This document shows, in pieces, positions 9,078 to 17,856 of a stretch of DNA of 64,000 nt (the stretch's first letter is position 1; the number at the start of each line of letters is the position of its first letter). Position numbers and translations under genes: made by a program. The notes under the pieces are model-generated. The model was not told where the DNA came from. It saw only the letters and a list, made by a program, of their open reading frames with translations, and made no database searches. Source of the DNA: Agromyces mediolanus (lineage in GTDB: Bacteria; Actinomycetota; Actinomycetes; Actinomycetales; Microbacteriaceae); contig NZ_BMRJ01000001.1 of assembly GCF_014648575.1 (NCBI RefSeq), positions 1,904,317-1,968,316 on the forward strand. Reading direction: 5' to 3'.

Positions 9078-9083
9078 TGGCAG

Positions 9084-9095
9084 TGACATTTGTCA
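9084..9095. promoter_or_regulatory. Inverted repeat TGACA-TT-TGTCA, probable response regulator site
   Basis: This perfect palindrome lies over the -35 region of the histidine kinase promoter and about 130 bases before the divergent exporter. Its place and form fit autoregulation by the DesR-like regulator; binding is inferred. Confidence 0.5.
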
Positions 9096-9224
9096 TGTCC
9101 GGACGAGCGGATTCCCACGGGGTCCGCTGACATCGCGGCACTGCCGCGGTACGAACGCGAACGGGAGGCTGGAGGCATCCCGCTGCGGCTCGCAGCGGTG
9201 ACCAGCACTCTCGAAAGGCCCGAC

Positions 9225-9701
9225 ATGATCGACGCGCTCCAGGACTTCGCCGGCTCCCTCCCCGCCTACCTCCAGTGGCTCGGGGTGATGCTCGTCGCGG
9301 CGATCCCGTTCGTGGAGTCCTACTTCGGCTCGGTCGTGGGCGTGCTGATCGGGCTGCCGCCGGCGGTCGCGATCGGCGTGGCCGTCATCGGCAACGTGGT
9401 GTCCATGCTGGTCTTCGTGCTGACCGCGCACGGGGTGCGCTCGAAGGTCGTCGCGGGGAAGCAGCAGGCTCCCGAGGAGTCGCCGCGTCGCGAGAAGCTG
9501 CGGCGGGCCTTCGACAAGTACGGGGTGGCGGGCGTCAGCATCGTCGGGCAGACGATCCTGCCGAGCCAGATCACCTCCGCGGCGATGGTCTCCTTCGGGG
9601 CCAGCCGCAACGCCGTCATCTTCTGGCAGATCGTCTCGATCGTGCTCTGGGGCGTCGTCTTCGGCGTGCTCGCGACGCTCGGAGTCTCCCTCGTGCGCTG
9701 A
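9225..9701 (+). CDS. Small multidrug export family membrane protein
   Basis: The 158-residue protein has about four hydrophobic segments: residues 15-35 and 37-60 with PFVESYFGSVVGVLIGLPP, and two near the C-terminus with GQTILPSQITSAAMVSFGAS. This fits the putative small multi-drug export family (COG2426), although transport activity has little direct support. ATG 9225 has AAAGG upstream. An 8-bp hairpin (9180-9198) lies in the leader. The gene is divergent from the two-component system, which may control it. Confidence 0.82.
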   Translation: MIDALQDFAGSLPAYLQWLGVMLVAAIPFVESYFGSVVGVLIGLPPAVAIGVAVIGNVVSMLVFVLTAHGVRSKVVAGKQQAPEESPRREKLRRAFDKYGVAGVSIVGQTILPSQITSAAMVSFGASRNAVIFWQIVSIVLWGVVFGVLATLGVSLVR

Positions 9702-9720
9702 GGCCTCGCCCGGAGACGAG

Positions 9721-9755
9721 GGATGCCCCGGCGGGATCGACCCGCCGGGGCATCC
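9721..9755. terminator. Strong bidirectional terminator
   Basis: A 15-bp perfect stem (9721-9735 with 9741-9755) and a five-base loop lie between the converging exporter (+) and pdxY (-). Confidence 0.85.
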
Positions 9756-9770
9756 GTCGTCCGTGGCGGC

Positions 9771-10622
9771 TCAGCGCACCTGGCGCACCGAGAACTGCAT
9801 GGCGGGGTTCGCGTAGTCCTCCTGCGACTCGACGAGCTGGAGCTCCCGCTCGCCCGAGCGGTGGGTGCGCTCGAGGAGCCCGAAGACACTCGAGGTGGTG
9901 CGTGCGAGCGCGTCGGCGGCGTCGCCCGTGGCGCGGTAGTGGGCGGTGAAGAGGGCGGCCGTGACGTCGCCGGAGCCGTTCGCCTTGAGCGGCAGCAGCG
10001 GGGTCTGCACGATCCAGGCGCCGCGGTCGTCGACGGCGAGCATCTCGATCGTGCCCGGCTCGCGGTCGGGGCGCTCGACGCTCGTCACGAGGACGGTGCT
10101 CGGGCCGGTCGCGCGGATGCGGTCCACGGCGTCGAGGGTCGACTCGAGGGTGTCGGGCTCGGTGCCGGTGAGGAAGCCGAGCTCGAACTGGTTCGGCGTG
10201 ATGAGGTCGGCCGCCGGCACGACGCGGTCGCGCAGCAGCACCGGGATGGCGGGGGCGACGAAGCAGCCCGACTTCGCGTTGCCCATCACCGGGTCGCAGG
10301 AGTAGATGGCGGAGGGGTTCGCCGCCTTGACCTTCGCGACGGCCTCGAGGATGACGTCGGCGATGCCCTCGCCGCCCTGATATCCGGAGAGCACCACGTC
10401 GATCTGGGGGAGCACTCCGCGGTCCTCGATACCGGTGATGACCTCTCGGACGTCGTCGGGGGCGATGAGCGGACCGCGCCACGCGCCGTAGCCGGTGTGG
10501 TTCGAGAAGTTGACCGTGTAGACGGGGAGCACCTCGACGCCGATGCGCTGCAGGGGGAAGACGGCGGCGGAGTTGCCCACGTGACCGTAGGCCACCGCCG
10601 ACTGGATCGAGAGGATCTTCAT
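9771..10622 (-). CDS. pdxY: Pyridoxal kinase
   Basis: The 283-residue ribokinase-like enzyme phosphorylates pyridoxal and related B6 vitamers with ATP in the salvage pathway. It shows MKILSIQSAVAYGHVGNSAA at the N-terminus, the CDPVMGN segment, TPNQFE and the catalytic GSGD motif (KANGSGDVTAALF) with the general-base Asp. ATG 10622 matches the family N-terminus; a longer in-frame ATG lies 15 codons upstream inside pdxR. It follows pdxR by seven bases on the same strand, so salvage and regulator are co-transcribed, opposite the de novo genes pdxST. Confidence 0.95.
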   Translation of the reverse strand: MKILSIQSAVAYGHVGNSAAVFPLQRIGVEVLPVYTVNFSNHTGYGAWRGPLIAPDDVREVITGIEDRGVLPQIDVVLSGYQGGEGIADVILEAVAKVKAANPSAIYSCDPVMGNAKSGCFVAPAIPVLLRDRVVPAADLITPNQFELGFLTGTEPDTLESTLDAVDRIRATGPSTVLVTSVERPDREPGTIEMLAVDDRGAWIVQTPLLPLKANGSGDVTAALFTAHYRATGDAADALARTTSSVFGLLERTHRSGERELQLVESQEDYANPAMQFSVRQVR

Positions 10623-10629
10623 CGGACGA

Positions 10630-12021
10630 TCATCCCACCTCGGCGAGCCTGGCCGGTTCCACGGCACCGCTCGCCTCGCGTGCGGCCCGGACGGAGGCGG
10701 CGAGATCCGCGGCGAGGCGGCGCAGCTCCTCGTCGTCGAGCTCGTGCACCGTGAGGCGCAGGCGCTCGGGCGGGGCGCCGCCGGCGAGGGCGAACTCGTC
10801 GCCGGGCCGGGCGAGCCAGCCCCGGCGCATCAGCTGCTCGACGACCGCCCGCGCCGGTGCGCCGAGCGCGACCCAGACGTTCAGGCCGTCGCCGGGCTCG
10901 GTCGGCAGGCCCTCCGCCGTGAGCAGGCCGGCGAACGTGCGGTTCCGCGCGGCGTAGTGCTCGCCTGCCGCGCGGATGCCCGCGGCCACCTCCGGGTCGG
11001 TGGCGAGCGCGTGCACGAGCCGCTGCAGCAGGTGGCTCACCCAGGTGGTGCCGGGCGTGAGCCGCATGGCGAGCCGCTCGGCCGTCTCCGGGTCGGAGGC
11101 CGTGACGGCGAGGCACATGTCGGGGCCGAGGAACTTCGACACCGAGCGGACGAGCGCCCAGCGCCGGTGCTGCGGCCCGATGAGGGAGTGGAACGGCTGC
11201 TGCGAGAGGAGCGAGTAGTGGTCGTCCTCGATCACGAGCACGTAGGGGTGCTCGGCGAGCACCGCCCGGAGCGCGGCGGCGCGCTCGGCGCTGAGGCTCG
11301 CGCCCGTCGGGTTCTGGGCCCGCGGGGTGCAGATGACCGCGCGGACCCCCTGCTCGAGCGCGGCGCGGAGGCCGGCGACGGTCATGCCCTGCTCGTCGAC
11401 CGGCACGGCGACCGGGCGGTACCCGGCGATCCGGACGGTGTGGATGCTGGTCAGGAAGCACGGGTCCTCGAGCGCGACGGCGTCGTCGCGGGTGAGCGCC
11501 TGGGCAAGCAGCCGTTCGACGGCGTCGCCCGCGCCGGAGGTCACGGTGAGCCGCAGGGGGAGTCCGGCCGGCAGGTCGCGGCGCATCCACTCGGCGGCCC
11601 ACTGCTCGAGGCCCGGGTCGATGACGGGTTCGCCGTAGAGCACGGGGCGGCGGGCGATGCCGAGCAGCGCGCGGGAGGGATCGGGGATGCGGGAGGCATC
11701 CGGATTGCCCGTGCCGATGTCCCGGAGTGCGGTGTCGGCGGCGAAGCCCTCCTGTGCGACCGGGGCGGCGCCGGCCACCCGGGTGCCGGCGCGGCCCCTG
11801 GTGACCACGAGCCCGGAGGCGCCGAGCTGGCGGTAGGCGGCGACGGCGGTGTTGCGGTTCACGCCGAGCTGCTCGGCGAGGGTGCGGACCGGGGGCAGCG
11901 CGTCGCCGGGGCGGAGCCGCCCGCGCTCGATGAGCGCCCGGAGGCTGTCGGCGATCTCGGCGGCCGAACGCCCTTCGATCTCGGCGATCACGTCATGGTC
12001 CTTCCTCGTGTCCACGACCAT
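10630..12021 (-). CDS. pdxR: MocR/PdxR family regulator with aminotransferase-like domain
   Basis: The 463-residue protein joins a GntR-type winged helix (about residues 10-80, with LPPVRTLAEQLGVNRNTAVAAY) to a fold-type I aminotransferase-like domain (about 110-445). The PLP lysine lies in the SVSKFLGPDMC segment. Members of this family sense PLP and control pdxS and pdxT, which here begin 83 bases away on the opposite strand, so the name PdxR is well supported by context. The start ATG 12021 is the only suitable one. Direct repeats TTGGCCT and TTGGTCT in the shared intergenic region are probable operator sites. Confidence 0.93.
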   Translation of the reverse strand: MVVDTRKDHDVIAEIEGRSAAEIADSLRALIERGRLRPGDALPPVRTLAEQLGVNRNTAVAAYRQLGASGLVVTRGRAGTRVAGAAPVAQEGFAADTALRDIGTGNPDASRIPDPSRALLGIARRPVLYGEPVIDPGLEQWAAEWMRRDLPAGLPLRLTVTSGAGDAVERLLAQALTRDDAVALEDPCFLTSIHTVRIAGYRPVAVPVDEQGMTVAGLRAALEQGVRAVICTPRAQNPTGASLSAERAAALRAVLAEHPYVLVIEDDHYSLLSQQPFHSLIGPQHRRWALVRSVSKFLGPDMCLAVTASDPETAERLAMRLTPGTTWVSHLLQRLVHALATDPEVAAGIRAAGEHYAARNRTFAGLLTAEGLPTEPGDGLNVWVALGAPARAVVEQLMRRGWLARPGDEFALAGGAPPERLRLTVHELDDEELRRLAADLAASVRAAREASGAVEPARLAEVG

Positions 12022-12027
12022 GCTACA

Positions 12028-12058
12028 TTTTGGCCTAGGACAATGATTCCGTTGGTCT
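12028..12058. promoter_or_regulatory. Candidate PdxR operator (direct repeats)
   Basis: TTGGCCT (12030-12036) and TTGGTCT (12052-12058) are in the same orientation and spaced 22 bases apart, two helical turns, between the divergent pdxR and pdxS. MocR regulators often bind direct repeats. Binding is inferred. Confidence 0.45.
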
Positions 12059-12104
12059 GTTTCGAAGCGCGGGATGGGCTCGCGCTCGATCGAGAGGATT
12101 CCCT

Positions 12105-12995
12105 GTGACGGTACCCGAGACGGGCTCGAGCCGCGTGAAGCGCGGCCTCGCCGAGATGCTGAAGGGCGGCGTCATCATGGACGTCGTCACCCCGGAGCAG
12201 GCGCGCATCGCCGAGGACGCCGGCGCCGTCGCCGTGATGGCGCTCGAGCGCGTGCCCGCGGACATCCGTGCCCAGGGCGGCGTCGCCCGCATGAGCGACC
12301 CCGACCTCATCGAGGCGATCATCGCCGAGGTGTCGATCCCGGTCATGGCGAAGGCGCGCATCGGCCACTTCGTCGAGGCCCAGGTGCTGCAGGCCCTCGA
12401 CGTCGACTACATCGACGAGTCCGAGGTGCTCTCGCCCGCCGACTACGTGAACCACATCGACAAGTGGCAGTTCACCGTGCCGTTCGTCTGCGGCGCCACG
12501 AACCTCGGCGAGGCCCTCCGCCGGATCAACGAGGGTGCGGCGATGATCCGCTCCAAGGGCGAGGCCGGCACCGGCGACGTGTCCGAGGCGACCAAGCACA
12601 TCCGCAAGATCACGAGCGAGGTCAACGCACTGAAGTCGATGACCCGCGACGAGCTCTACGTCGCGGCGAAGGAGCTGCAGGCGCCGTACGAGCTCGTGCT
12701 CGAGGTCGCCGAGACCGGCAAGCTGCCCGTGGTGCTCTTCACCGCGGGCGGCGTGGCCACGCCGGCCGACGCGGCCATGATGATGCAGCTCGGCGCGGAC
12801 GGCGTGTTCGTCGGCTCGGGCATCTTCAAGTCCGGCAACCCGGAGCAGCGCGCCGCCGCCATCGTGAAGGCCACGACCTTCTACGACGACGCCTCGGTGA
12901 TCGCCGACGTGTCGCGCGGGCTCGGCGAGGCGATGGTCGGCATCAGCGTCGGCGACCTGCCCGCCCCGCACCGGCTCGCCGAGCGCGGCTGGTGA
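12105..12995 (+). CDS. pdxS: Pyridoxal 5'-phosphate synthase, synthase subunit PdxS
   Basis: The 296-residue TIM-barrel subunit makes PLP from ribose 5-phosphate, glyceraldehyde 3-phosphate and ammonia supplied by PdxT. Visible signatures are KGGVIMDVV (Asp of the active site), [21 protein letters not shown], the lysine in [10 protein letters not shown], and [17 protein letters not shown]. Length matches the family. GTG 12105 is preceded by GAGAGGA. The stop overlaps the pdxT GTG (GTGA). Confidence 0.98.
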   Translation: MTVPETGSSRVKRGLAEMLKGGVIMDVVTPEQARIAEDAGAVAVMALERVPADIRAQGGVARMSDPDLIEAIIAEVSIPVMAKARIGHFVEAQVLQALDVDYIDESEVLSPADYVNHIDKWQFTVPFVCGATNLGEALRRINEGAAMIRSKGEAGTGDVSEATKHIRKITSEVNALKSMTRDELYVAAKELQAPYELVLEVAETGKLPVVLFTAGGVATPADAAMMMQLGADGVFVGSGIFKSGNPEQRAAAIVKATTFYDDASVIADVSRGLGEAMVGISVGDLPAPHRLAERGW

Positions 12996-13627
12996 CGACC
13001 ACCCTCCGCGAGGAGTCGCTCGACGCGGGGGCCGGCGCGACCGGCCCCCGCGTCGGCGTCCTCGCCCTCCAGGGCGACTTCCGCGAGCACGCCCGTGTGC
13101 TCGCCGGCCTCGGCGCCCGGGTGGCGCTCGTCCGTCGAGCGGCCGAGCTCGCCGAGGTCGACGGCCTCGTCATCCCCGGCGGCGAGTCGAGCGTCATCGA
13201 CAAGCTCGCGCGCACCTTCGGGCTCGCCGAGCCGCTCATCGCCGCGATCCGCGACGGGATGCCGGTCTACGGCACCTGCGCCGGGCTCATCATGCTCGCC
13301 GACACCGTGCTCGACGCGAGTCCCGGCCAGCGCTCCTTCGGCGGGCTCGACATCGTGGTGCGACGCAACGCCTTCGGCTCGCAGAATCAGTCCTTCGAGA
13401 CGGAGCTCGCGGTGCCGGAGCTCGGCGAGCCGCCGGTGCGTGCGGCCTTCATCCGCGGCCCCGTCGTCGAATCGCTCGGACCTCGGGCGACGCCGCTCGC
13501 CGCGCTGGCCGACGGCCGCGTCGTCGCGGTGCGCCAGGGCGCGCTGCTCGGCACGAGCTTCCACCCGGAGATCACGGGGGAGCACCGCTTCCACGAGTAC
13601 TTCCTCGGGATGGTCGGCGCGCGGTAG
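12992..13627 (+). CDS. pdxT: Pyridoxal 5'-phosphate synthase, glutaminase subunit PdxT
   Basis: The 211-residue class I glutamine amidotransferase releases ammonia from glutamine and channels it to PdxS. The catalytic Cys is in [11 protein letters not shown], the His and Glu in [16 protein letters not shown], and [12 protein letters not shown] and IPGGESS mark the family. It has about 20 extra N-terminal residues before the conserved GVLALQG, using GTG 12992 that overlaps the pdxS stop. The TAG stop at 13625-13627 is also the start of the TAGCGT -10 box of the next gene. Confidence 0.97.
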   Translation: MTTTLREESLDAGAGATGPRVGVLALQGDFREHARVLAGLGARVALVRRAAELAEVDGLVIPGGESSVIDKLARTFGLAEPLIAAIRDGMPVYGTCAGLIMLADTVLDASPGQRSFGGLDIVVRRNAFGSQNQSFETELAVPELGEPPVRAAFIRGPVVESLGPRATPLAALADGRVVAVRQGALLGTSFHPEITGEHRFHEYFLGMVGAR

Positions 13628-13630
13628 CGT
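13625..13630 (+). promoter_or_regulatory. -10 box TAGCGT overlapping the pdxT stop
   Basis: TAGCGT ends seven bases before ATG 13638 and its TAG is the pdxT stop codon. A leaderless transcript is expected. Confidence 0.55.
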
Positions 13631-13637
13631 CGCGGTC

Positions 13638-14174
13638 ATGGGGACCTGGATCGCGCTGCTGCGCGGGGTGAACGTCGGCGGCATCACGATCCGTTCGGCC
13701 GAGCTCCGCGAGCTGTTCGGCTCGCTCGGCTTCGAGGGGGTGCGCACGGTGCTCGCGAGCGGCAACGTCGCCTTCGAGGCCGAGGCGCAGGGGGCGGCGG
13801 CCGAGCGGCGGCTGAAGACGACGATCGAGGCGGCGCTGTCCGAGCGCTTCGGCTACGAGGCGTGGATCGTGCTCTGCTCCCGGGAGCGGCTCGAGCAGAT
13901 CGTCGAGGCGTTCCCCTTCGACGCCGAGCGCGAGGGGTGGCATCCGTACGTCCTCTTCGCCTCCGACCCGGCGCCGCTCGTCGAACTCCTCGAGGCCGCG
14001 CCCTCGCTCGATCCCGCCGACGAGACCATCGCGCCGGGGGAGCAGGTCGTCTACTGGCACTGCCGTCGTGCGGTCGGCATCGACAGCGCGTTCTCGAAGC
14101 TCGTCGCCAAGGCTCGCTTCAAGCCCACGACGACGAACCGGAACCTCCGCACGCTGCAGAAGCTGCTGAAGTAG
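13638..14174 (+). CDS. DUF1697 family protein
   Basis: The 178-residue protein starts with the family hallmark MGTWIALLRGVNVGG and contains VRTVLASGNVAFE and a C-terminal TTTNRNLRTLQKLL segment. DUF1697 proteins are widespread in actinobacteria; no biochemical function is established. A leaderless -10 box sets the start. It lies between pdxT and yebC without obvious functional ties to either. Confidence 0.9.
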   Translation: MGTWIALLRGVNVGGITIRSAELRELFGSLGFEGVRTVLASGNVAFEAEAQGAAAERRLKTTIEAALSERFGYEAWIVLCSRERLEQIVEAFPFDAEREGWHPYVLFASDPAPLVELLEAAPSLDPADETIAPGEQVVYWHCRRAVGIDSAFSKLVAKARFKPTTTNRNLRTLQKLLK

Positions 14175-14209
14175 GCGCGCGCTTCCCGGGCCCCGCGGCG
14201 ACGCTGCCG

Positions 14210-14215
14210 TAGAAT
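14210..14215 (+). promoter_or_regulatory. -10 box TAGAAT upstream of yebC
   Basis: TAGAAT lies about 47 bases before the yebC ATG, giving a short leader that carries GC-rich hairpin sequence and the AGGAG ribosome binding site. Confidence 0.5.
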
Positions 14216-14261
14216 GGGAGACCGGCGGGCGCCCCCGCCGGGCAATCGATCCAGGAGCAGC

Positions 14262-15017
14262 ATGTCCGGGCATTCCAAGTGGGCCACGACGAAGCACAAG
14301 AAGGCCGTCATCGACGCGCGTCGCGCGAAGTCCTTCGCCAAGCTCATCAAGAACATCGAGGTCGCCGCGAAGCTGGGCGGCGCCGACCTGAACGGCAACC
14401 CGACCCTGTACGACGCCGTGCAGAAGGCCAAGAAGACCTCGGTGCCGAACGACAACATCGACCGGGCGATCAAGCGCGGCGCCGGTATCGGCGGCGAGGC
14501 CGTCGAGTACCAGAGCATCACGTACGAGGCCTACGGGCCCTCCGGCGTCGCCCTCATGGTCGAGGTGCTGACCGACAACAAGAACCGTGCCGCCGCCGAG
14601 GTGCGCACGGGACTCAGCCGCAACGGCGGCACGCTCGCCGACCCGGGATCGGTCGCCTACAACTTCACCCGCAAGGGCGTCATCGTCGTCACCGGCGAGG
14701 GCACGACCGAGGACGACGTCATGATGGCGGCCCTCGACGCGGGCGCCGAGGAGATCGAGCCGCACGCCGACGGCTTCGAGGTCATCACCGACCCGTCCGA
14801 CATGGTCGAGGTGCGCAAGGCGCTGCAGGAGGCGGGGCTCGACTACGAGTCGGCCGACATCGAGTTCGTGCCGAACCTCAAGGTCGAGATCGACGCAGAC
14901 ACCGCGCGCAAGGTCTTCCGGCTGATCGACGCGCTCGAGGACAGCGACGACGTGCAGAACGTCTACAGCAACTTCGACCTCACCCCCGAGGTGCAGGCCG
15001 AACTCGAGGCGGAGTAG
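14262..15017 (+). CDS. YebC/PmpR family protein
   Basis: The 251-residue protein starts with the family signature [15 protein letters not shown] and has [14 protein letters not shown] and [22 protein letters not shown]. The family is annotated as DNA-binding regulators; recent work on other members links it to translation at proline stretches, so the role here is open. AGGAG precedes ATG 14262. It directly precedes ruvCAB, an old conserved neighbourhood. The TAG stop forms TAGGCC seven bases before the ruvC ATG, a near match to the window's leaderless -10 box. Confidence 0.96.
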   Translation: MSGHSKWATTKHKKAVIDARRAKSFAKLIKNIEVAAKLGGADLNGNPTLYDAVQKAKKTSVPNDNIDRAIKRGAGIGGEAVEYQSITYEAYGPSGVALMVEVLTDNKNRAAAEVRTGLSRNGGTLADPGSVAYNFTRKGVIVVTGEGTTEDDVMMAALDAGAEEIEPHADGFEVITDPSDMVEVRKALQEAGLDYESADIEFVPNLKVEIDADTARKVFRLIDALEDSDDVQNVYSNFDLTPEVQAELEAE

Positions 15018-15027
15018 GCCGATCGCC

Positions 15028-15642
15028 ATGCGGGTGCTCGGCATCGACCCCGGGCTCACCCGCTGCGGCGTCGGCGTCGTCGACGTCGAGCCGAACCGGC
15101 GCGCACGGCTCGTCGACGTGATCGTCCTGCGCTCGCCCACCGATGCGCCGATCGAGCGCCGGCTCGCACGCATCGCGGACGGCCTCGAGGCGATCTTCGA
15201 GGAGCACCGGCCGCAGGCGGTCGCCCTCGAGCGGGTCTTCGCCCGCTCCGACGTCTCGACGATCATGGGGACCGCGCAGATCTCCGGCGTCTCGATGCTC
15301 ATCGCCGCCAGGCGGGAGCTCCCGGTCGCGCTGCACACGCCGTCCGAGGTGAAGGCCGCGATCACCGGGTACGGGCGTGCCGACAAGAAGCAGGTCGGCG
15401 CGATGGTGGCGCGCATCCTCGGGCTCGAGGAGGTGCCGAAGCCGGCGGATGCCGCGGACGCGCTCGCGCTCGCGATCTGCCATGCCTGGCGCACCGGCGG
15501 AGTCGCCGGCGCGGCGATCCGGGACGCCTCGGCCGGGCGGGGCGAGCAGGATGCCTCGGGCCTCACGCCGGCGCAGCGCGCATGGCTCGCCGCGGAGCGC
15601 TCCGCCGCCGTGTCGGGGGCGGCCCGTAGGGTGAAGGAGTGA
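15028..15642 (+). CDS. ruvC: Holliday junction endodeoxyribonuclease RuvC
   Basis: The 204-residue resolvase cuts Holliday junctions after branch migration by RuvAB. Catalytic acidic residues are visible: Asp in [14 protein letters not shown], Glu in [11 protein letters not shown], and the Asp pair in [13 protein letters not shown]. The C-terminal tail after about residue 165 is Ala- and Arg-rich and not conserved. The stop overlaps the ruvA GTG by three bases. Confidence 0.97.
   Translation: MRVLGIDPGLTRCGVGVVDVEPNRRARLVDVIVLRSPTDAPIERRLARIADGLEAIFEEHRPQAVALERVFARSDVSTIMGTAQISGVSMLIAARRELPVALHTPSEVKAAITGYGRADKKQVGAMVARILGLEEVPKPADAADALALAICHAWRTGGVAGAAIRDASAGRGEQDASGLTPAQRAWLAAERSAAVSGAARRVKE
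15627..15632 (+). promoter_or_regulatory. -10 box TAGGGT before ruvA
   Basis: TAGGGT lies at the end of ruvC and ends six bases before GTG 15639. The spacer GAAGGA also works as a ribosome binding site, so ruvA may be read both from ruvC transcripts and from its own leaderless transcript. Confidence 0.4.
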
Positions 15643-16255
15643 TCTCCTCCCTCCGCGGGCGCGTGCTCGTCGCCGCCGGCAGCACCCTCGTCATCGACGT
15701 CGGCGGCGTCGGCTTCCAGGTCAACACCACCCCGGCTCTCGTGCTCGCCAGCCGGGTCGGCGAGGAGCTCTCCGTGCACACGGTGCTCATCGTCCGCGAA
15801 GACTCGCTGACCGTGTTCGGCTTCGGCACCCGCGACGAGCTCGAGGTGTTCGAGCTGCTCGTCGGCGTGAACGGCGTCGGGCCGAAGTCCGCGCTCGGCG
15901 TGCTCTCGGTGCTCTCGCCCGACGAGGTCGCCGCCGCGGTGCACCGCGAAGACGATGCGGCCTTCCGCAAGGTCAGCGGCATCGGCCCGAAGACGGCGAA
16001 GCTCATCGTCGTCTCCCTCGCCGGCAAGCTGGCGGCGCCCGCCGCGCGCGCGGCGAGCGCACCCGTGGCGAGCGGCAGCATCAGTGACAGCGTGCTCGCC
16101 GCCCTCACCGGCCTCGGCTGGTCCGAGAAGGTCGCGGCCGAGGCGCTCGACGAGACGATCCTCGCCGTGAGCGAAGCCGACGCGGCCTCCGTGCCGACGC
16201 TGCTGCGGCTGACGCTCGCGCGGCTCGGACCGGCGCAACAGGGCGGCAGGGCGCG

Positions 16256-16259
<4 letters not shown>
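15639..16259 (+). CDS. ruvA: Holliday junction branch migration protein RuvA
   Basis: The 206-residue protein has an OB-fold N-terminal domain ([10 protein letters not shown], about 1-62) and tandem helix-hairpin-helix motifs ([13 protein letters not shown] and [12 protein letters not shown], about 72-130). The C-terminal RuvB-contacting domain (about 150-200, [17 protein letters not shown]) is also present. It binds the four-way junction and recruits RuvB. It overlaps both ruvC and ruvB. Confidence 0.97.
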
Positions 16260-17311
<1,052 letters not shown>

Positions 17312-17314
17312 TCC

Positions 17315-17334
17315 AAGGAGGCTTCGGCCCCCTT
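17315..17334 (+). terminator. Hairpin after ruvB, possible terminator
   Basis: AAGGAGGC (17315-17322), a TTCG loop and GCCCCCTT (17327-17334) form an 8-bp stem with one mismatch, followed by GTCTCT. It may end ruvCAB transcripts before yajC. Confidence 0.4.
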
Positions 17335-17382
17335 GTCTCTGACTTCGCGCGCCGTCGCGCGCACCGGAAGGTTTCCCAGCTC

Positions 17383-17793
17383 ATGCCCTTCGATCCGCTG
17401 ACTCTCATCATGCTCGCCGTTCTCGCGGTGCTGATCTTCTTCATGTTCCGCAACTCGCGGAAGCGCCAGGCCGAGGCGCGCGAGCTGCAGTCGAAGGTGC
17501 AGCCGGGTGCGAAGGTGATGACGAACTTCGGCGTCTTCGGCACCGTCGTCTCGATCGACGACGAGGAGAACCGCGCCGAGCTCGAGGTGAGCCCGGGCAC
17601 CGTGCTGACCCTGCACCGTCAAACCATCGCCCGCGTGATCGAGCCCGCCGAGGGCGCCGACGCCCCGGCGATCGAGTCGATCGACGGCGAGCCGGAGTTC
17701 GGCGAGCGCATCGACGATGCGGCCGACGAGACGCCGAAGGCGGCCGACGAGGCGCCCAAGGGCGACGAGTCGCCGAAGAAGTCCGAGGACTAA
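17383..17793 (+). CDS. yajC: Preprotein translocase subunit YajC
   Basis: The 136-residue protein has one N-terminal transmembrane helix (about residues 4-24, PLTLIMLAVLAVLIFFMF). A YajC cytoplasmic domain follows with VQPGAKVMTNFGVFGTVVSID and the VLTLHRQTIARVI strand. The C-terminal tail is acidic and Lys-rich and not conserved. YajC joins SecDF beside the SecYEG channel; the next two genes are secD and secF. Confidence 0.95.
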   Translation: MPFDPLTLIMLAVLAVLIFFMFRNSRKRQAEARELQSKVQPGAKVMTNFGVFGTVVSIDDEENRAELEVSPGTVLTLHRQTIARVIEPAEGADAPAIESIDGEPEFGERIDDAADETPKAADEAPKGDESPKKSED

Positions 17794-17856
17794 ACCCGTT
17801 CCCACTGGCTCGGCCCGCGCACTCGTGCGCGGGCCGACGCAGAGAAAGCAGAGCAC

